64,000 bases of DNA from Xiphophorus maculatus (GCF_002775205.1 NC_036456.1:20519468-20583467), one strand, 5' to 3'. Counted from the stretch's first letter, positions 11,048 through 23,400 are shown. Numbers and translations are program-made. The notes: a model not told the origin generated them from the letters alone.

Positions 11048-14000
11048 TCACAAATGTATCTGATTTGTGATGAAGATCATGGTCAGCTTTTCCAAAGGAA
11101 GGATAACAGATATCTGTGTGAGCCACATATTTACTGTGGGGGCAGAAGGAGAAGTCCGTTGGAACAAAATACATTTCTTGGCAAGAAATTGAAGAATTGT
11201 GAACAAGGATTTAGAATGTGCATCCAAATGATTGGGGGAAACATTTAGAAGATAGAACACAGGAGACAAAGAAAAGCGAACACCCAAAACCTTTTCAATC
11301 ACCAAATGTACGTCCCTCCAAAAGGTCCTTCATAAATCACATGACCAGAATAGATGGAGAAAAGTACCTCTGTGCCTCAAACATTTGCAGCACAGATTGG
11401 AACGGTTGGGGAACATTCTCTGAAGACGAACAGGAATATAGTAGGATCTATAGAAAAGTTTGAAATTCTGTTCTTGTATAGAAATAGAAGTGCATTGAGG
11501 AAAGGTTCCACTGCAAATCTAAAGGGCTGAATTTCATCTCCAGATCACGCTCCCACAACCGCTGACAGAGTCAAAGCTTGATGGTACAGAGCAGAGGAAG
11601 AATGCATAGAATTTGGAAATCAGACCTTTAGGAGAATTGGTGGAAACCAGAACATTTTCTAAGTCTGTCAGCTCCCTACGGAATGCATTGGACTGAAATA
11701 ATGAATCCATAAAATGTCGAATCTGGAGATATTTATAAAAATCTTTCTGAGGAATGTTGTTGATTTGATTAAATGATTTGATAGCACCGGAAATCAACAA
11801 ATCAGAGAAATCATTCAGACCAGAACAAGACCAGTTCAATAGGCCAATACTTCTAATAGAAGTTGGCAGGTCTGGGTTTAAAGTCAGGGGGGATCTAACT
11901 GAGATAAAGGAGGGAATATTCAAGTATTTCCTTATGTCTTGCCAAGCTAACAAAGTACTATAAACTACCATGTTTTCCTTCAATGAATCCAATTGATCTA
12001 AGTTATTGATAAAAGGGAGAGAACTTAACCTTCTAGGACAGAATGATAAAGATTCAAGGCCCGCCATAAGCAGGTGTCTCTACTAGAAAACCAGTCAGAC
12101 ATCATTTTAAGCTGAGCAGACCAGTAGTAGAGCTGCAAATTGGGTAAAGATAAACCTCCCAACTGCTTGGGTTTAGTAAGAGTGGAGAACCTAATTCGTT
12201 GATGCTTATTGTTCCAAATAAAACGAGAAATATGAGAATTAAGGGATTTAAAGAATGTAAGGGACAAATAGCAAGGAAGGTTTTGAAACAGGTAGTTTAA
12301 GCGAGGGAGAGTATTCATTTTTATTGTGTTAACCCTACCGAGAAGTGATATAGGTAAAGTAGACCATTTCGTCAGATCATTCTTAATGTTCTGAACTAGG
12401 GGGGAGTAGTTTGATGGGAATAGGTCTTTCAGGTCAGGGGTAATAAAAATGCCCAAGTACTTGAAACCACTTTTAGATGTATGAAAAATAGGTTGTAGCA
12501 TCATATCTTGGGGGATATTGAAAGGAGAAACGACAGACTTGTCTAAATTAATTTTATAACCCGAAAGAGCACCAAATTTATCTATGGAACTAAGTACAGC
12601 CGGGACCGATTTATTTGGGTTTTTCAGGTATAAAAGGACATCATCCGCAAAAAGAGAGATCACATGGTGATCTTCACCTATCCTAATTCCAGATATGTTT
12701 GGGTTAGATCTAATAGCCACAGCTAAAGGTTCAATGAACAACGTAAACAACAAAGGAGACAAGGGGCACCCCTGTCTACAACCCCTCTGAACAGAAAAGC
12801 CGTCTGACAGCAAACCGTTAGTATTTACAATGGCTACTGGACTGGAATAGAAGGCTTTAATCATGTTAATAAAATTAGGGCCCATGCCAAATTTCTGTAG
12901 AACTAGGAATAAAAAGGGCCATTCTACCCGATCGAAGGCCTTTTCTGCATCCAGAGAGATAAGCAAAGCAGGGTCTTTATGTTGATTAAGATAATGAATG
13001 ACGTTTAGAGCACGACGCACATTGTCTGTTCCATATCTAGATTTTACAAAACCTGTCTGGTCGGGGTTTATTATCTTTGGAAGAATTTTTTCTAGTCTCC
13101 GCGCCAACACCTTAGCAACAATTTTGTAATCAACATTAAGGAGACTAATAGGTCTATAGGATGAGCAATCTAGGGGATTTTTATCTTTCTTCAACAATAA
13201 GCTAATAGAAGCAAAACTCCAAGATGGAGGCACACCTCCTGCTAAGATATCGTTTATAGCAGGTAAAAAGATGGGATGGATCTCGGGCCAGAACTTCTTA
13301 AAAAATTCCAGTGGAAATCCATCAGGACCAGGACATTTTCCATTTGGCATCGATTGGATCGCCACCCAAACCTCCTCAGGTGTAAAAGCAGCATCAAGGG
13401 TGGAGCGAGCCTCCTCTGAAATTGAGGGTAAGAGAACACCATCTAAATAGGAACCAATATCTGGTTCTATTTTACCAGCCGTGTAAAGGGATTTATAAAA
13501 GTCTTTGAAAGTGTTATTAATAACAGACGGATCACAGGTAACATCCCCGTTGCAGGTTCTTATCATATTGATAGAGCGATCGTTGATTTGGTTCTTTAAT
13601 TGATAGGCAAGCAGACGGCTTGACTTGTTACCAAACTCATAATATTTCTGTTTAGTATAGAGTAACAGCTTCTGGGCATGGCGAGTATAGTCCATATTCA
13701 GCTTGGTCCTAGCAGCAACTAATGTCTTGAGATTCCCTGATGTAGGAAACTGTTTATGTATATGCTCCAACCTAGACACCTCATTCTCTAGTTTTTTTCT
13801 GTTCTCCTCCAAAACTCTTTTCTAAAAGGAGCTATAGGAAATGAGCTGCCCTCTTAAGGTGGCCTTGGCCGCATCCCAAATCATGGCAGAAGAAACTGGA
13901 GAAGACTCATTATCAGACCAGTACTGTAAGAGATTATTCCTAACAAGGGTACAAAAAGAGCTGCTGTTCAAGAATGAGGTATTAAATCTCCAAATGGGAG

Positions 14001-14724
14001 TCCTCACAGTATTAAATGAAGATTCAAGTTGTAAATAAATAGGGGCATGGTCTGAAAGGGCAATTGAACCCATAAAGCAAGACAGAACAGAATGTAGGTA
14101 GGATTTTGGGATAAAAAAATAATCAAGTCTAGAATATGAGTTATGAGGATGTGAATAAAAAGAGTAGTCCTTTACTTTGGGGTTCAGCTGACGCCACACA
14201 TCGATCAACCCAATGTCTGAACACAATTCTTTAAGAGCAGATGAAGCTTTGGGGTTGGACACATGTGCCGCGGAGGATTTGTCTAAACCGGCATCCATTA
14301 TACAATTGAAATCGCCAAAACCATCACAACACTGACTAAACAATAAAATTACTTGCGAAATGAAGTTAGGTGAATCATTATTAGGGGCATAGATATTGAG
14401 TATGGTTATAGATTGACCAGCAATTGAACCTTTAATCAGAATAAATCTACCTTCCGAATCGCTTTCCTCATGTAAGAGGGTAAAGGGGAGATTCTTGTTA
14501 ATAAGGATGGCTGTGCCCTTTTTGTTCTGTGGATGAGAAGAAGAATAAACATTGCCCACCCAGTCTCTTTTGAGTTTCAGATGTTCTACCCTAGATAGCC
14601 TAGTCTCCTGAAGAAGAGCAATATCAGCTCCCTGCTTCCTCAAGAAAGTCAAAATTTTCTTCCTCTTGATTACATGGCCTAAACCCTGGACATTCCAGGA
14701 AATGAGATTAAGTGGCTGAGGCAT
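11048..14724 (-). pseudogene. L1 ORF2 (endonuclease-reverse transcriptase) with one stop and at least two frameshifts
   Basis: The start at 14724 (MPQPLNLISWNVQGLG) is typical of an L1 apurinic-like endonuclease. QETRL, GDFNCIMD and SDHAPI are present. The frame runs 300 codons to an amber codon at 13822-13824 and then continues open in the same frame to about 12060. This part holds reverse transcriptase blocks: DGFPLEFFKKFWP, SYRPISLLNVDYKIVAK, LDAEKAFDRVEW, the catalytic FADD at 12640-12651, and KYLGIFITP. A frameshift near 12060 moves reading to the frame that ends at 11534. Another near 11570 moves it to WERDLEMKFSP and the C-terminal part (to about 11048). The enzyme would nick the target and copy its own RNA; this copy cannot make it intact. 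Confidence 0.9.
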
Positions 14725-15366
14725 ACTGGCGTAAGGTATTATGAATGATGTTAGAAGGAGATGAATGAAATACTGAAATCAAAAAGAGACATGAGGAGGA
14801 GAAAACCAAGATTGTTGTGGAGTAACAAAACAAAAAAGAACAAAACAAAACCCCTTGACAAGCAGCACATACCCTCCCAAATCCTGCCCCCAATTGGCAG
14901 GAAAGAAACATCCCAAAAGAAGTCACCAAAAAATCTAAATATAACTTCACAATACTGTATCTAAACAGTGTGATCACAGAAACAAACAGGACAACAAGAA
15001 ACCGCATCAGTGCCCCTGGACGAAAATTGAACACCACCTACAATCCTCCCTCCATAGAAAATTGGAAAATATAAAATGTAATAATATTGGTAAAAAAGTG
15101 AAATAATATTGATGCATGAATAAGTGAATTACAGACCAATATTGGAATGCATTGCCTTGCTTATATTCGTTTCTGTTCTCTCTAATAGAAGAGAGAATGA
15201 ATATTTAGATACAATACAATAGTTCAAGACACCTTAAGTATACAAAATGAAATTGTTCTTAGTGTAGTCACGCTTTCATAGTCCAAAACTTGGCGTGAAA
15301 GGAACGAAACGGTCAGAAACGACTCGGAGACCAAAAACAACAGCAATGGAGAGAGAGAGAGATACC

Positions 15367-16299
15367 TCACTTTATAGTCCAAAAACACAGCAGCTGACTC
15401 CGGAGTGTCAAAAAGGAGAATCCGACCCTCATGCAGACAACGGAGGCGAGCTGAGTAACAAATCCACGGTACTTGTTGAGCCGAGCCAGCGCTCTCCCCA
15501 CAGCATCAAACTCTCGTCGCTTACGCAGGACCTCAGAGGACAAATCGGGGTAGAAGCGCAGCTGGAAGCCGCCATGTCGAATATCACGTTTCTTCAAAGC
15601 GGCCCTGAGCACAGCCTCCCGTTGAGAGAATCTTAAGAACCGAACCAGAACGCTCCTCGGAGGTTTGCCCGGATCGGGAGCGAGGGCCAAGGCTCGGTGA
15701 GCCCGCTCGATCTCCAGCGAAGGAAAATCGGCAGGAAGATCAACCAGAGCTGGAAGAGCGGACTGGAGAAAATCCACCAAAGAGGTAGAGCCCTCCGCCC
15801 CCTCGGGGAGATTGATGATTTTCAGATTGTTGCGGCGGCTGCGGTTCTCCAAGTCGTCAACTTTCAGTAGAAGACGCTCCACTGTTTTTTCCATGGCGGC
15901 TAAGCGAGAGCTGTGGTCCTCCGAACGGTCCTCCGCAGCGGAAATCCTCTCCTCGGCCTCCTCCGCTCGCTTCTCCAGCTGTGACGTTCGGTTGGACAGA
16001 GACGATAAGGATTCCTCCACAGAGGTAATGGATATCTTTATCTCACTCAAAGTGCCATCGATGCCATCGAGACGGGCACCGACAGATTCATCCATTCCAT
16101 TTACCCGGGAGGCTACGGATTTGACCTCGGCCAAAATCTGCTCCATAGTAGCTTGGTTAGCTGCCGCTGGCTCCGAAGGGCCAGCAACAGTTAGCTCTGC
16201 CTCGCTAGCCGCACGTGTGTTCTGTTGAGTGGATCTTTTTTTGCCCGTCGATGAAAAAATAGGGAATTCCTCGTCACGCTGCGACTTCAGCATCTCCAA
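15367..16299 (-). pseudogene. L1 ORF1 (RNA-binding coiled-coil protein), frameshifted near its C terminus
   Basis: The 310-codon frame begins MEMLKSQRDEE. A long heptad-type coiled coil lies at about residues 75-155 (EKRAEEAEERISAAEDRSED), followed by the RRM-like L1 ORF1 core (NLKIINLPEGAEG) and the start of the C-terminal domain (QLRFYPDLSSEVLRKRREF). After about residue 265 (near 15475) the reading leaves the family pattern. The expected continuation YSARLRCLHEGRILLFDTPE is in another frame, so a small indel is inferred there. It has higher GC than the flanking DNA. L1 ORF1p coats the element RNA as trimers. Confidence 0.88.
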
Positions 16300-16613
16300 T
16301 GGACCGTTTAACAGACAGAATGCAGATGTCGAAAGTAGAAAGTTATAAAATTAATAAGGTCCTGGGGCAGAGCAAGCTCCTAAGCGTCCATACTGGTCCG
16401 GATCACGTGACCAACCCCGACAATAAGATCTTTAATCACCATTGTCTCTTCTGCTTTTATTTTTCTATGTAACTCTTGACCAAATTTAATTGAATATTTT
16501 CTAATACTATATTTCAAGTATTCCCATTTAAGAATTGGTGTTTCAATAGAATTGTCACTTGATATATTTAGAATAAGTTCCTTAATAAATTGACAAAACT
16601 CTAAGTTTGTAAG

Positions 16614-16976
16614 TGTCATGTTCTGTGTTGTCTGTGTGTTAATTTCGAGTTTTCGGTGTCTCTGTGTCTCCGTGTTGTCCTGTTCTCCCTTTGATTACTC
16701 CCAGGTGTGTCTCGTTCCCTAATTACCCCGTGTGTATTTAGTGTCACCTGTGTCTCTGCGTCTCTATCGGGTCCTCGTCTAATGTGTGTTCGTGTTGTTC
16801 TGTTGTCCATTCATTTTTACGGTTGCTACCGGCATCGAGCCCTGGTTTCCGCTCGGCTGTGCTGCCCGTTATTTTGGACTGTGTTTTGCTGGACATTAAC
16901 CATTAAAATCATTCATTTATCACATCCTGGGTCTACAGCGTCTGCCTCACCACCTCAACACCCGCAATTCATGACA
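16614..16976 (+). mobile_element. Solo LTR, family C (gypsy-like)
   Basis: A 363-bp unit begins TGTCATG and ends CATGACA (7-bp inverted ends), flanked by the 5-bp duplication GTAAG (16609-16613 and 16977-16981). Its right part has an ATTAAA-type poly(A) signal followed by a GT/CT-rich region, as in fish gypsy LTRs read on the plus strand. Removing it rejoins the older LINE's frame (KFNSNLLT/NLEFCQF). Confidence 0.9.
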
Positions 16977-17283
16977 GTAAGAAGGTTTGAATTAAATTTC
17001 CAGTAATTATTGGGTTTAGAACTTCTATCTACTTTTTGTAGTTTTAAATTGATAATGCAGTGATCAGTTAAAGGACAGTTTGCTATCTCTGTTTCTTTAA
17101 TACACTCTAGGACTGCAGCAGATACCAGCCAATAATCAATACCTGATCTACTATAACCATTAGGTTTGTGCCAGGTGAACTGATTGACTCCACTGTGTAG
17201 CGCTCTCCACACGTCTAGTAATTTCGTGTTACTAACAAATTCTTTAAGAATAGGATTTGGAGTTTCTTTTACCAGCAGTGAAG

Positions 17284-17372
17284 GCCATCGATCCATCGAT
17301 CCATTGATCCATCAATCCATCGATCCATATATCCATATATCCATCGATCCATTGATCCATTGATCCATACAT
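17284..17372. repeat. Short tandem repeat inside the older LINE
   Basis: Units of ATCCATCGATCC and ATCCATTG/ATCCATAT repeat through about 90 bases in the endonuclease region. The repeat has grown after insertion and breaks the ORF with a repeated MDQW-type peptide. Confidence 0.8.
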
Positions 17373-17923
17373 TCATCTGGAGCCAAGTTAAAATCCCCTC
17401 CAACTACGATATGATCAGTAGGAAAATTAGCAGTGAGCTCCACAATAACCCTTGTTATTTGATGTAACAGATTCCTGTTGTATTGATCATTATTATATCC
17501 ATAAATGTTTAACAAAATTATTGGGACATTATCAACTTTAAAACACAGGAATGTCCATCCTTATCTGCTTTCTCACTCAAAATCTTACTGGACACCTGAG
17601 AAAGCAGATGGCGACTCCAGCAGGTCCATTTGTCCCTGAAGAGAATTTTATCTCCCATTGCTGCGACCAGAACTTCACGTCAGAAGCATCAGAATGAGTT
17701 TCCTGTAAAAAGCTGCAGTGTGCTTGTTGTCCTTTACAAAACAAAAAACTGCTTTCCGTTTAAGTGAATCTTTTAGTCCCTTTGTGTTAAAAGAAACAAA
17801 AGAAAAATCGGTTTTTAACTGAAAAGTAGAGCAGATGAACACATGAACAGATGAACACATGAACAAACGGTTTAGCAGAGTGAAAAGGTCCCATTAACAG
17901 AACTGTCCTCTACCTTTCCATGT

Positions 17924-18766
17924 TCATTTCTGCTGCATCTCAGTTCTCAGCTGTAGATGTGTTTGCCTCTGATGAACCCAAACGGGCCCTGAAACCCTGA
18001 AACCCGCAGCTCTGCCTTCTTTTCTTGCTTTTTCAGTTTTTGGCCACATAGCTTGTCTTGCTTTCCAATCTTCTGGTGTCAAATCTTCAGAGAAGCGAAC
18101 TCCTTCTTCAAGTTTTAGTTCTCTTCCAGATGTCATCTCTCAAGGCTCGTCTCACAAACAGAATAATAACCTGTCTGTCCCTGTTATGCATCTTTCGACC
18201 AACTCTGTGGACAACACCAACCTCTTCATCCATCTTTGAAGATAAATCAGGTGTAATTTTGCCCAGAAGCGCCACAACTTCATCTCAGATGTTCTCACCA
18301 GACTTTTCCTTTTTCCCTTTATGCGGAGGCTCCACCGTCTTTTATATCTTTCACTGTTCAGGTCTCCTTCTTTGAACTGCATGTTCTCTTTGGAGAGTGT
18401 ATCCACTTGTTTCTCCAATTCTATTATTTTCTTTTTGCAATCGTTTAGCTCCTCTGAGTTGAGCTGAACCGATTTAGCAATAGCTGCTAGCATAGCACTG
18501 TGCTGCTTTATTTGCATGCCAACTTCTTCCATGCGGTCATTTCCTAAGGAACTTATAGCTCTTAAAATAGCCTCAGTGTTCATTTGATCCTGGGACGAAC
18601 CTTTAGCTCTTTTTTCCATGTGTGTGTTTTTTTCTGGGGTTCTGGTCAGGGTTCTGGTCGGGGTTCTGGTCAGGGTTCTGGTCGGGGTTCTGGCTTCCCT
18701 TTCCCGTTTGCCAGCTGCAGCTGATTCCATTGGCCCAGAATAGTCGTGATCACTTTTAGAATGCAA
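17924..18766 (-). pseudogene. ORF1 remnant of the older LINE
   Basis: The minus frame 18152-18766 shows an R/T-rich tandem (ARTPTRTLTRTP) and then a coiled coil (LNSEELNDCKKKIIELEKQV). The frame 17924-18136 continues the L1 ORF1 C-terminal pattern (GVRFSEDLTPEDWKARQAMW, KARKEGRAAGF). At least one frameshift separates them, near 18140-18330. It would have been the nucleic-acid-binding protein of the element. Confidence 0.75.
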
Positions 18767-18945
18767 AGTCTTGACTGCAGGTGGCAGAAACTTATTGCTT
18801 TTCTTCTTAATTCAAGCTGAGAACTGATTTTTACAAATATTTACTAGTAGTTTTACTTCATAACGTAGTTTAGAGTCGGGAGCTCAGAGAAACATGGCTG
18901 CCCTGTCCGCCATCTTCTCGGAACTCCAGAGTAAGAGACAGTAAC

Positions 18946-19043
18946 AGCCATGGAGCTCGTCGTGGAGCTAGCCGTGGAGCTAGCCGTGGAGCTAGTCATG
19001 GTGCTAGCCGTGGAGCTAGCCGTGGAGCTAGTCATGGAGCTAG
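18946..19043. repeat. 12-bp minisatellite, left part
   Basis: Units of GCTAGCCGTGGA and GCTAGTCATGGA/T run up to the Ty3/gypsy LTR. The same array resumes at 28351, so the retroelement split one array. Confidence 0.93.
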
Positions 19044-20463
19044 TGTAACGCTACTTAAGGCTAGGCGCCTGACTACGGCCAAATATAACAAATGGCGCTC
19101 AACTAGATTCGGCTATGGAGCCCGTGGGTGTGAATAAAATACCATTAGACAAAAGTATGTTTAAGTTATTGTATTCAACTTGTTTTTTTTCTTTCATATA
19201 TATATGGAGATATGCAATAATAATAATATTTATAATAACAGTGATTTTCTATAATATAACCAAAAACACAACAAAGGAAGAGAAAAAAAACAACAACAAG
19301 CACTCAGCAACAAAACAATAAACCCTGATGTCACCCAAGAGTTTCTATTTTGGTCCATTCATGAATCCAAGGTGATCAATAGTCCATCAATCAATATCTG
19401 ATTGTTTTCTTTTTTTTCCAAGATCCAGAGCAAATAGGTCCAGAATGAAAAAAATAGCTTGGTTCATTTAAATCCTACCGCGAAGCTGCGGTGATCCGGT
19501 AGCTCGCCATCCTGACGTGACACCGGGGGTGGGAAAAAACCTGACCTAAACAAGGTCATGAATAAAAATAAAACAAATTAGCTGTCATGTTTAAACATTG
19601 TTAAACTGTTATCCAAAATAAAAAAACATTCAACAATTACAAAAAAATAAACAAATAACTATATTCCATAAAGTGTTTTCTCATGATTTTTTTCAAATGA
19701 ATTTCCAATTAAAGATCGCGATCAAATTCAAAGTTACATTCAGATTCAAATCAAGGGTATAGACCTTATTAAAGTTACCGGTAAAAGGTACAAATCAAAT
19801 TAAAGTTACCGGTACAGATCAAATTAAAGTGCACTTTCACATTATATCTAAGTTTAATTGACGCAGTCAATTAAACTTAATTGACTTCCATATCGTTTCA
19901 ATAAACAATTGTTTTTTTTTTCCTTTTTTTTTCCCCGTTGCGCAACTCCCCAATAAAAACAAATGACCAAGCCCAGAGTTCTATAGGCCGTTAGCAAAAA
20001 TCAATCAAAAAAATAACTAAAACTGTCCTAAAAGGACAAATCTACAAAAATCAAAAGGCCTATTTAATATTTTAACAATATATAATCTATTCGGCCACAA
20101 AATTAACAAAAAGAAAATGACCTTTTAAATCAATAAATAAACTTTTCAGTCATTAATGCACAGATTAAGTGGGCGTGTCGCCACCGCATTTCTATTTCCA
20201 AAGAAAACAAAGTACGTAAATTAAACGACTCACCGTCGAGCGGTCGACAGGAAACACCCAATTTAATCCTTCGGTCCTTTTTGTAAGCCTCGATCCAGCC
20301 GTATTCTTCTATAAGTTTAGAAGACGCCGAGACGAGCAGCTGGCCACAGGGACAGCAGCAACAGCGATTGAGATCCAAGTCACCTGTGACCCGTAACTTA
20401 AAGGGTGCTGTCAGATTGACCCGCCAAAATAAAATACGGGTTCCTTATTTTGTGCAGGTTACA
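19044..20463 (-). repeat. 3' LTR of the Ty3/gypsy element
   Basis: 1,420 bp. It contains an 82-codon minus-strand ORF (20130-20378), direct repeats with AAAGTTACCGGTA near 19775-19820, and a 13-bp perfect inverted repeat with a 3-base loop at 19850-19878. The ends of pol and the polypurine tract run directly into it. Confidence 0.97.
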
Positions 20464-23400
20464 CCCTCCCCTCCTGATCCCATGTACGTCCTCGTACATG
20501 TGCCAGGCTGGCAGCAAATAGGTGGCTGACTAGAGTACGGAGCAAAACACTGTTTTTCTTCATCTTCTTGGAGGGCGAAGGAGAAAGCAGAGCTCAAACC
20601 GTGGAGCAAAGCCTGAATGCTTTTCAGTAATGGTTCGCCAGGTTTAGTGTACTGCAGTCGATCAGGTGGATTTCTTGTGCGGCTGGAACGTCTCAGAGGT
20701 TGGTCCTCAGTGTCCAGAGATACTGAATCCACTGGTGAGTGAGGTTGTTCAGCATGGCTGGAAATGTCAGGTACATCAGGTTCTTGTATGTCAAGTCCTG
20801 CATTGTCAGACTCTGGAGTATCAGGATCTGGAGAGAGTCTTCCTTCAACTCTGGAGACTTCAGCAGGATTGATTTGTTCAGAGTCAATTTCAGGTTCCTC
20901 ACTGTCTATTGCTAGTTGTTCCTCTTTAACAGTTGTGGGTTCCCCTTCCACAGGTTTGGGTTCATCATCCTCAGCATCATTGTCCTCTTCAGTTACAGGT
21001 GCTGGAGATTGCGTGAAGGGAACAAACTGTTCAGTGCTTAGAACAGACTGATCGACAGGAGGCAGGTCAATATCAATTGTAAATTTGACAGGTTCAACAG
21101 ATGATGGAATGTACAGAGGTGGATCAATTAGTTCATCCTCTGATGGATCCTCTTCATCATCAGCAGATACTGGAGAAGACACAGGCGATTTCTTTTTATC
21201 TCTGGTAGGTATCTCTTTTTCAGGAACAGGTAAGTACCCACATGGCAATAAAAGGTCTCGATGCAGGGTTCTTAGTGGTTTGTTCTGGCCTTCCGGTCTG
21301 ACTGTGTACACAGGAAGATTGCCGGCTTTCTTCACAACAATATACACAGACGACTCCCACTTATCTGCGAGTTTGTGTTTCCCCCTTAGTCGCACGTTCC
21401 TTACTAGAACTCTGTCTCCAACATTTAGTTCTGATGCAGTAACTTTCTGGTCAAATCGGGTTTTGTTACGCTGCATCACTTTAGCTGAGTTCTTACTGGC
21501 CAGTTTGTAACTTTCCTCCAGGTGGGACTTTAACTTTTGCACATACTGTGTGTGGGAACAAAATCCATCCTCATTTAATGGCAGTCCAAAAGCTAAATCC
21601 ACCGGTAGGCGGGGTTGGCGTCCGAACATCAGCTCATATGGTGAGTATCCTGTAACATCGTTTTTTGTGCAGTTGTAAGCATGCACTAGTGGTTTTACGA
21701 AATCCGTCCAATGAGATTTTTCTTTTTCAGTTAGTGTTCCTAACATGTCCAGCAGTGTTCGATTAAAACGTTCAACAGGATTTCCTCTTGGATGGTATGG
21801 AGTGGTTCTTATTTTGTGAATGTTGGCCATTTCACAGAGTTCTCGGATGGTTCGTGATTCAAAATCTGGGCCCTGATCACTGTGCAGCTTTTCTGGAATG
21901 CCGTAATGCATAAGGAAATTATCCCACAAACACTTAGCAACGGTCTTAGCTTTTTGGTTTGGAGTAGGCACAGCAATGGCATACTTTGTAAAGTGGTCTG
22001 TAATAACAAGGATGTCTTTGATTCTACGATCCGGTTCTACAGAGAGGAAATCCATACACACCAACTCCAAAGGATGAGTGGTTTTGATGTTGACCAAAGG
22101 TGCAGCTCGTTCAGGCAATGATTTGCGTCTCACACATCTTTCACAGGTTCTAACTTTATTGACAACATCAATGAACATCCTGGGCCAGTAGAAACGGGAA
22201 CGGACCAAGTCTAGAGTTCTGTCAATTCCCATATGACCCATTTGGTTATGCAGTTGGTGCAGCACAACAGCTCGATACTCCTCAGGTAATACTAGTTGGC
22301 ATCTGGATTCACTTCCCACTTGTCTCCTCCTAATGAGAAGGTTGTTTTGGAGCTCCATTTTATTTACTTCTCGGAGTAGAAAAGGCAGTTCAGGAAGTTC
22401 TTCCTTCACCGATGGTGATGGTGACTCTCCTCGTTCCAGCTGAGCTATGACATGGCGGATAACAGGGTCGTCACGCTGCTTGGCTGCAATGTCATCTGCT
22501 GAGAATCGAGGAAGTAAAGGGGAGCTGAACTGTTCATCGTCAGTAAAACTGTCAGGTAGACTGTTGACATGGGTTGACATAGACAACACCAGAGCATGGT
22601 CAAGATGTACATCTGAGCTGTACACCAGGTGACGAGCACAAACTGCTTCGATGGTGTGCTGATCAATGGAGACATAATCTGGTTCGTTGAGGTGTTGCTG
22701 GGCAAATTTTAGGACTCGTTCATGTTCCTTCCTGGAGGTAGGATCATCAAACAGCTCACCATGAGGTCGTCGAGACAATCCATCAGCATCCATGTTCTGC
22801 TTTCCAGCTCTGTAGATGATCTTGAATGTGAAAGTAGACAAAGCTGAAAGCCATCTGTAACTGGTAGCATCGAGTTTTGCTGAGGATAACAGATAAGTTA
22901 GTGGATTGCTGTCTGTGACAACTGTGAACTGAGCACCGTAGAGGTAATCATTAAATTTCTCCGTCACCGCCCATTTCAGAGCGAGAAACTCCAATTTATG
23001 AGCAGGGTACTTGGACTCACTCCGTGAGAGACCTCTGCTGGCATATGCCACAACCCTGTTCTTTCCGTCCTGCTCCTGATACAACACCGCGCCAAGACCG
23101 GTGGAGCTGGCGTCGGTGTGGAGTGTGTAGGGCTTTTGTGGATCAGCAAATGCCAGTACAGGAGCAGAAGTTAGTTTCTCGATGATGGTTTCAAAAGCCT
23201 GCTGGCACACTGGTGTCCACCGTCCTCCAAATGGTGCTTTGGGGTTCAAGTAATTCTCAGGTTTTACAGTTGGTCTCAATTTCTTCTGGGATGGCGGATA
23301 ACCAGCAGTCAGGTCATGCAGTGGCTTAACTATGGCTGAATATCCTTGGACGAAACGGCGGTAATATCCAGAGAAACCGAGAAAAGACCTCAGCTCTTTC

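Larger units (their letters stand above)
10727..16422 (-). mobile_element. Nested full-length L1-type LINE (5.7 kb)
   Basis: The element is inserted into ORF2 of the older LINE. The 11-bp sequence ATAAGATCTTT occurs at 10716-10726 next to the poly-T tract (tail on the minus strand) and again at 16423-16433 at the 5' end. Excising the element and one copy restores the older LINE's frame (VIKDL/MSLYRK). It carries ORF1 (15367-16299) and ORF2 (from 14724 downward). Both are damaged only lightly, so this copy is much younger than its host LINE but is not intact. Confidence 0.93.
16434..17870 (-). pseudogene. ORF2 5' half of the older LINE: endonuclease and linker remnants
   Basis: On minus, FSFVSFNTKGLKDSLKRKAV (about 17780-17840) marks the endonuclease start. 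LNIYGYNNDQYNRNLLHQI and HIVVGGDFNLAPD (17312-17515) follow, then SRSGIDYWLVS and NCPLTDHCIINLKL (16955-17296), and KYSIKFGQELHRKIKAEE (about 16450-16510), which runs up to the nested L1 site. Frames change several times. A short tandem repeat (17284-17372) and the solo LTR at 16614-16976 interrupt it. Confidence 0.85.
6814..18927 (-). mobile_element. Older L1-type LINE, nearly full length, split by at least four later insertions
   Basis: The element lies on the minus strand with its A-rich tail (poly-T on plus) at 6814 and its 5' end at 18927. The 14-bp sequence AGAGTAAGAGACAG is present on both sides (6800-6813 and 18928-18941), which is the target-site duplication expected from LINE insertion. 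Subtracting the inserted L1 (10727-16422), three solo LTRs (7899-8336, 8547-9106, 16614-16976) and one copy of each of their duplications leaves about 5.0 kb, close to a complete L1-type element. ORF1-like sequence lies near the 5' end and endonuclease and reverse transcriptase remnants follow. Both ORFs carry many stops and shifts, so the element is dead. Confidence 0.9.

Noticed and set aside
19115-19321. 68-codon ORF repeated at 27002-27208
   Set aside because: It lies on the opposite strand to the Ty3/gypsy genes, within both LTRs, AT-rich and without any domain; probably chance.
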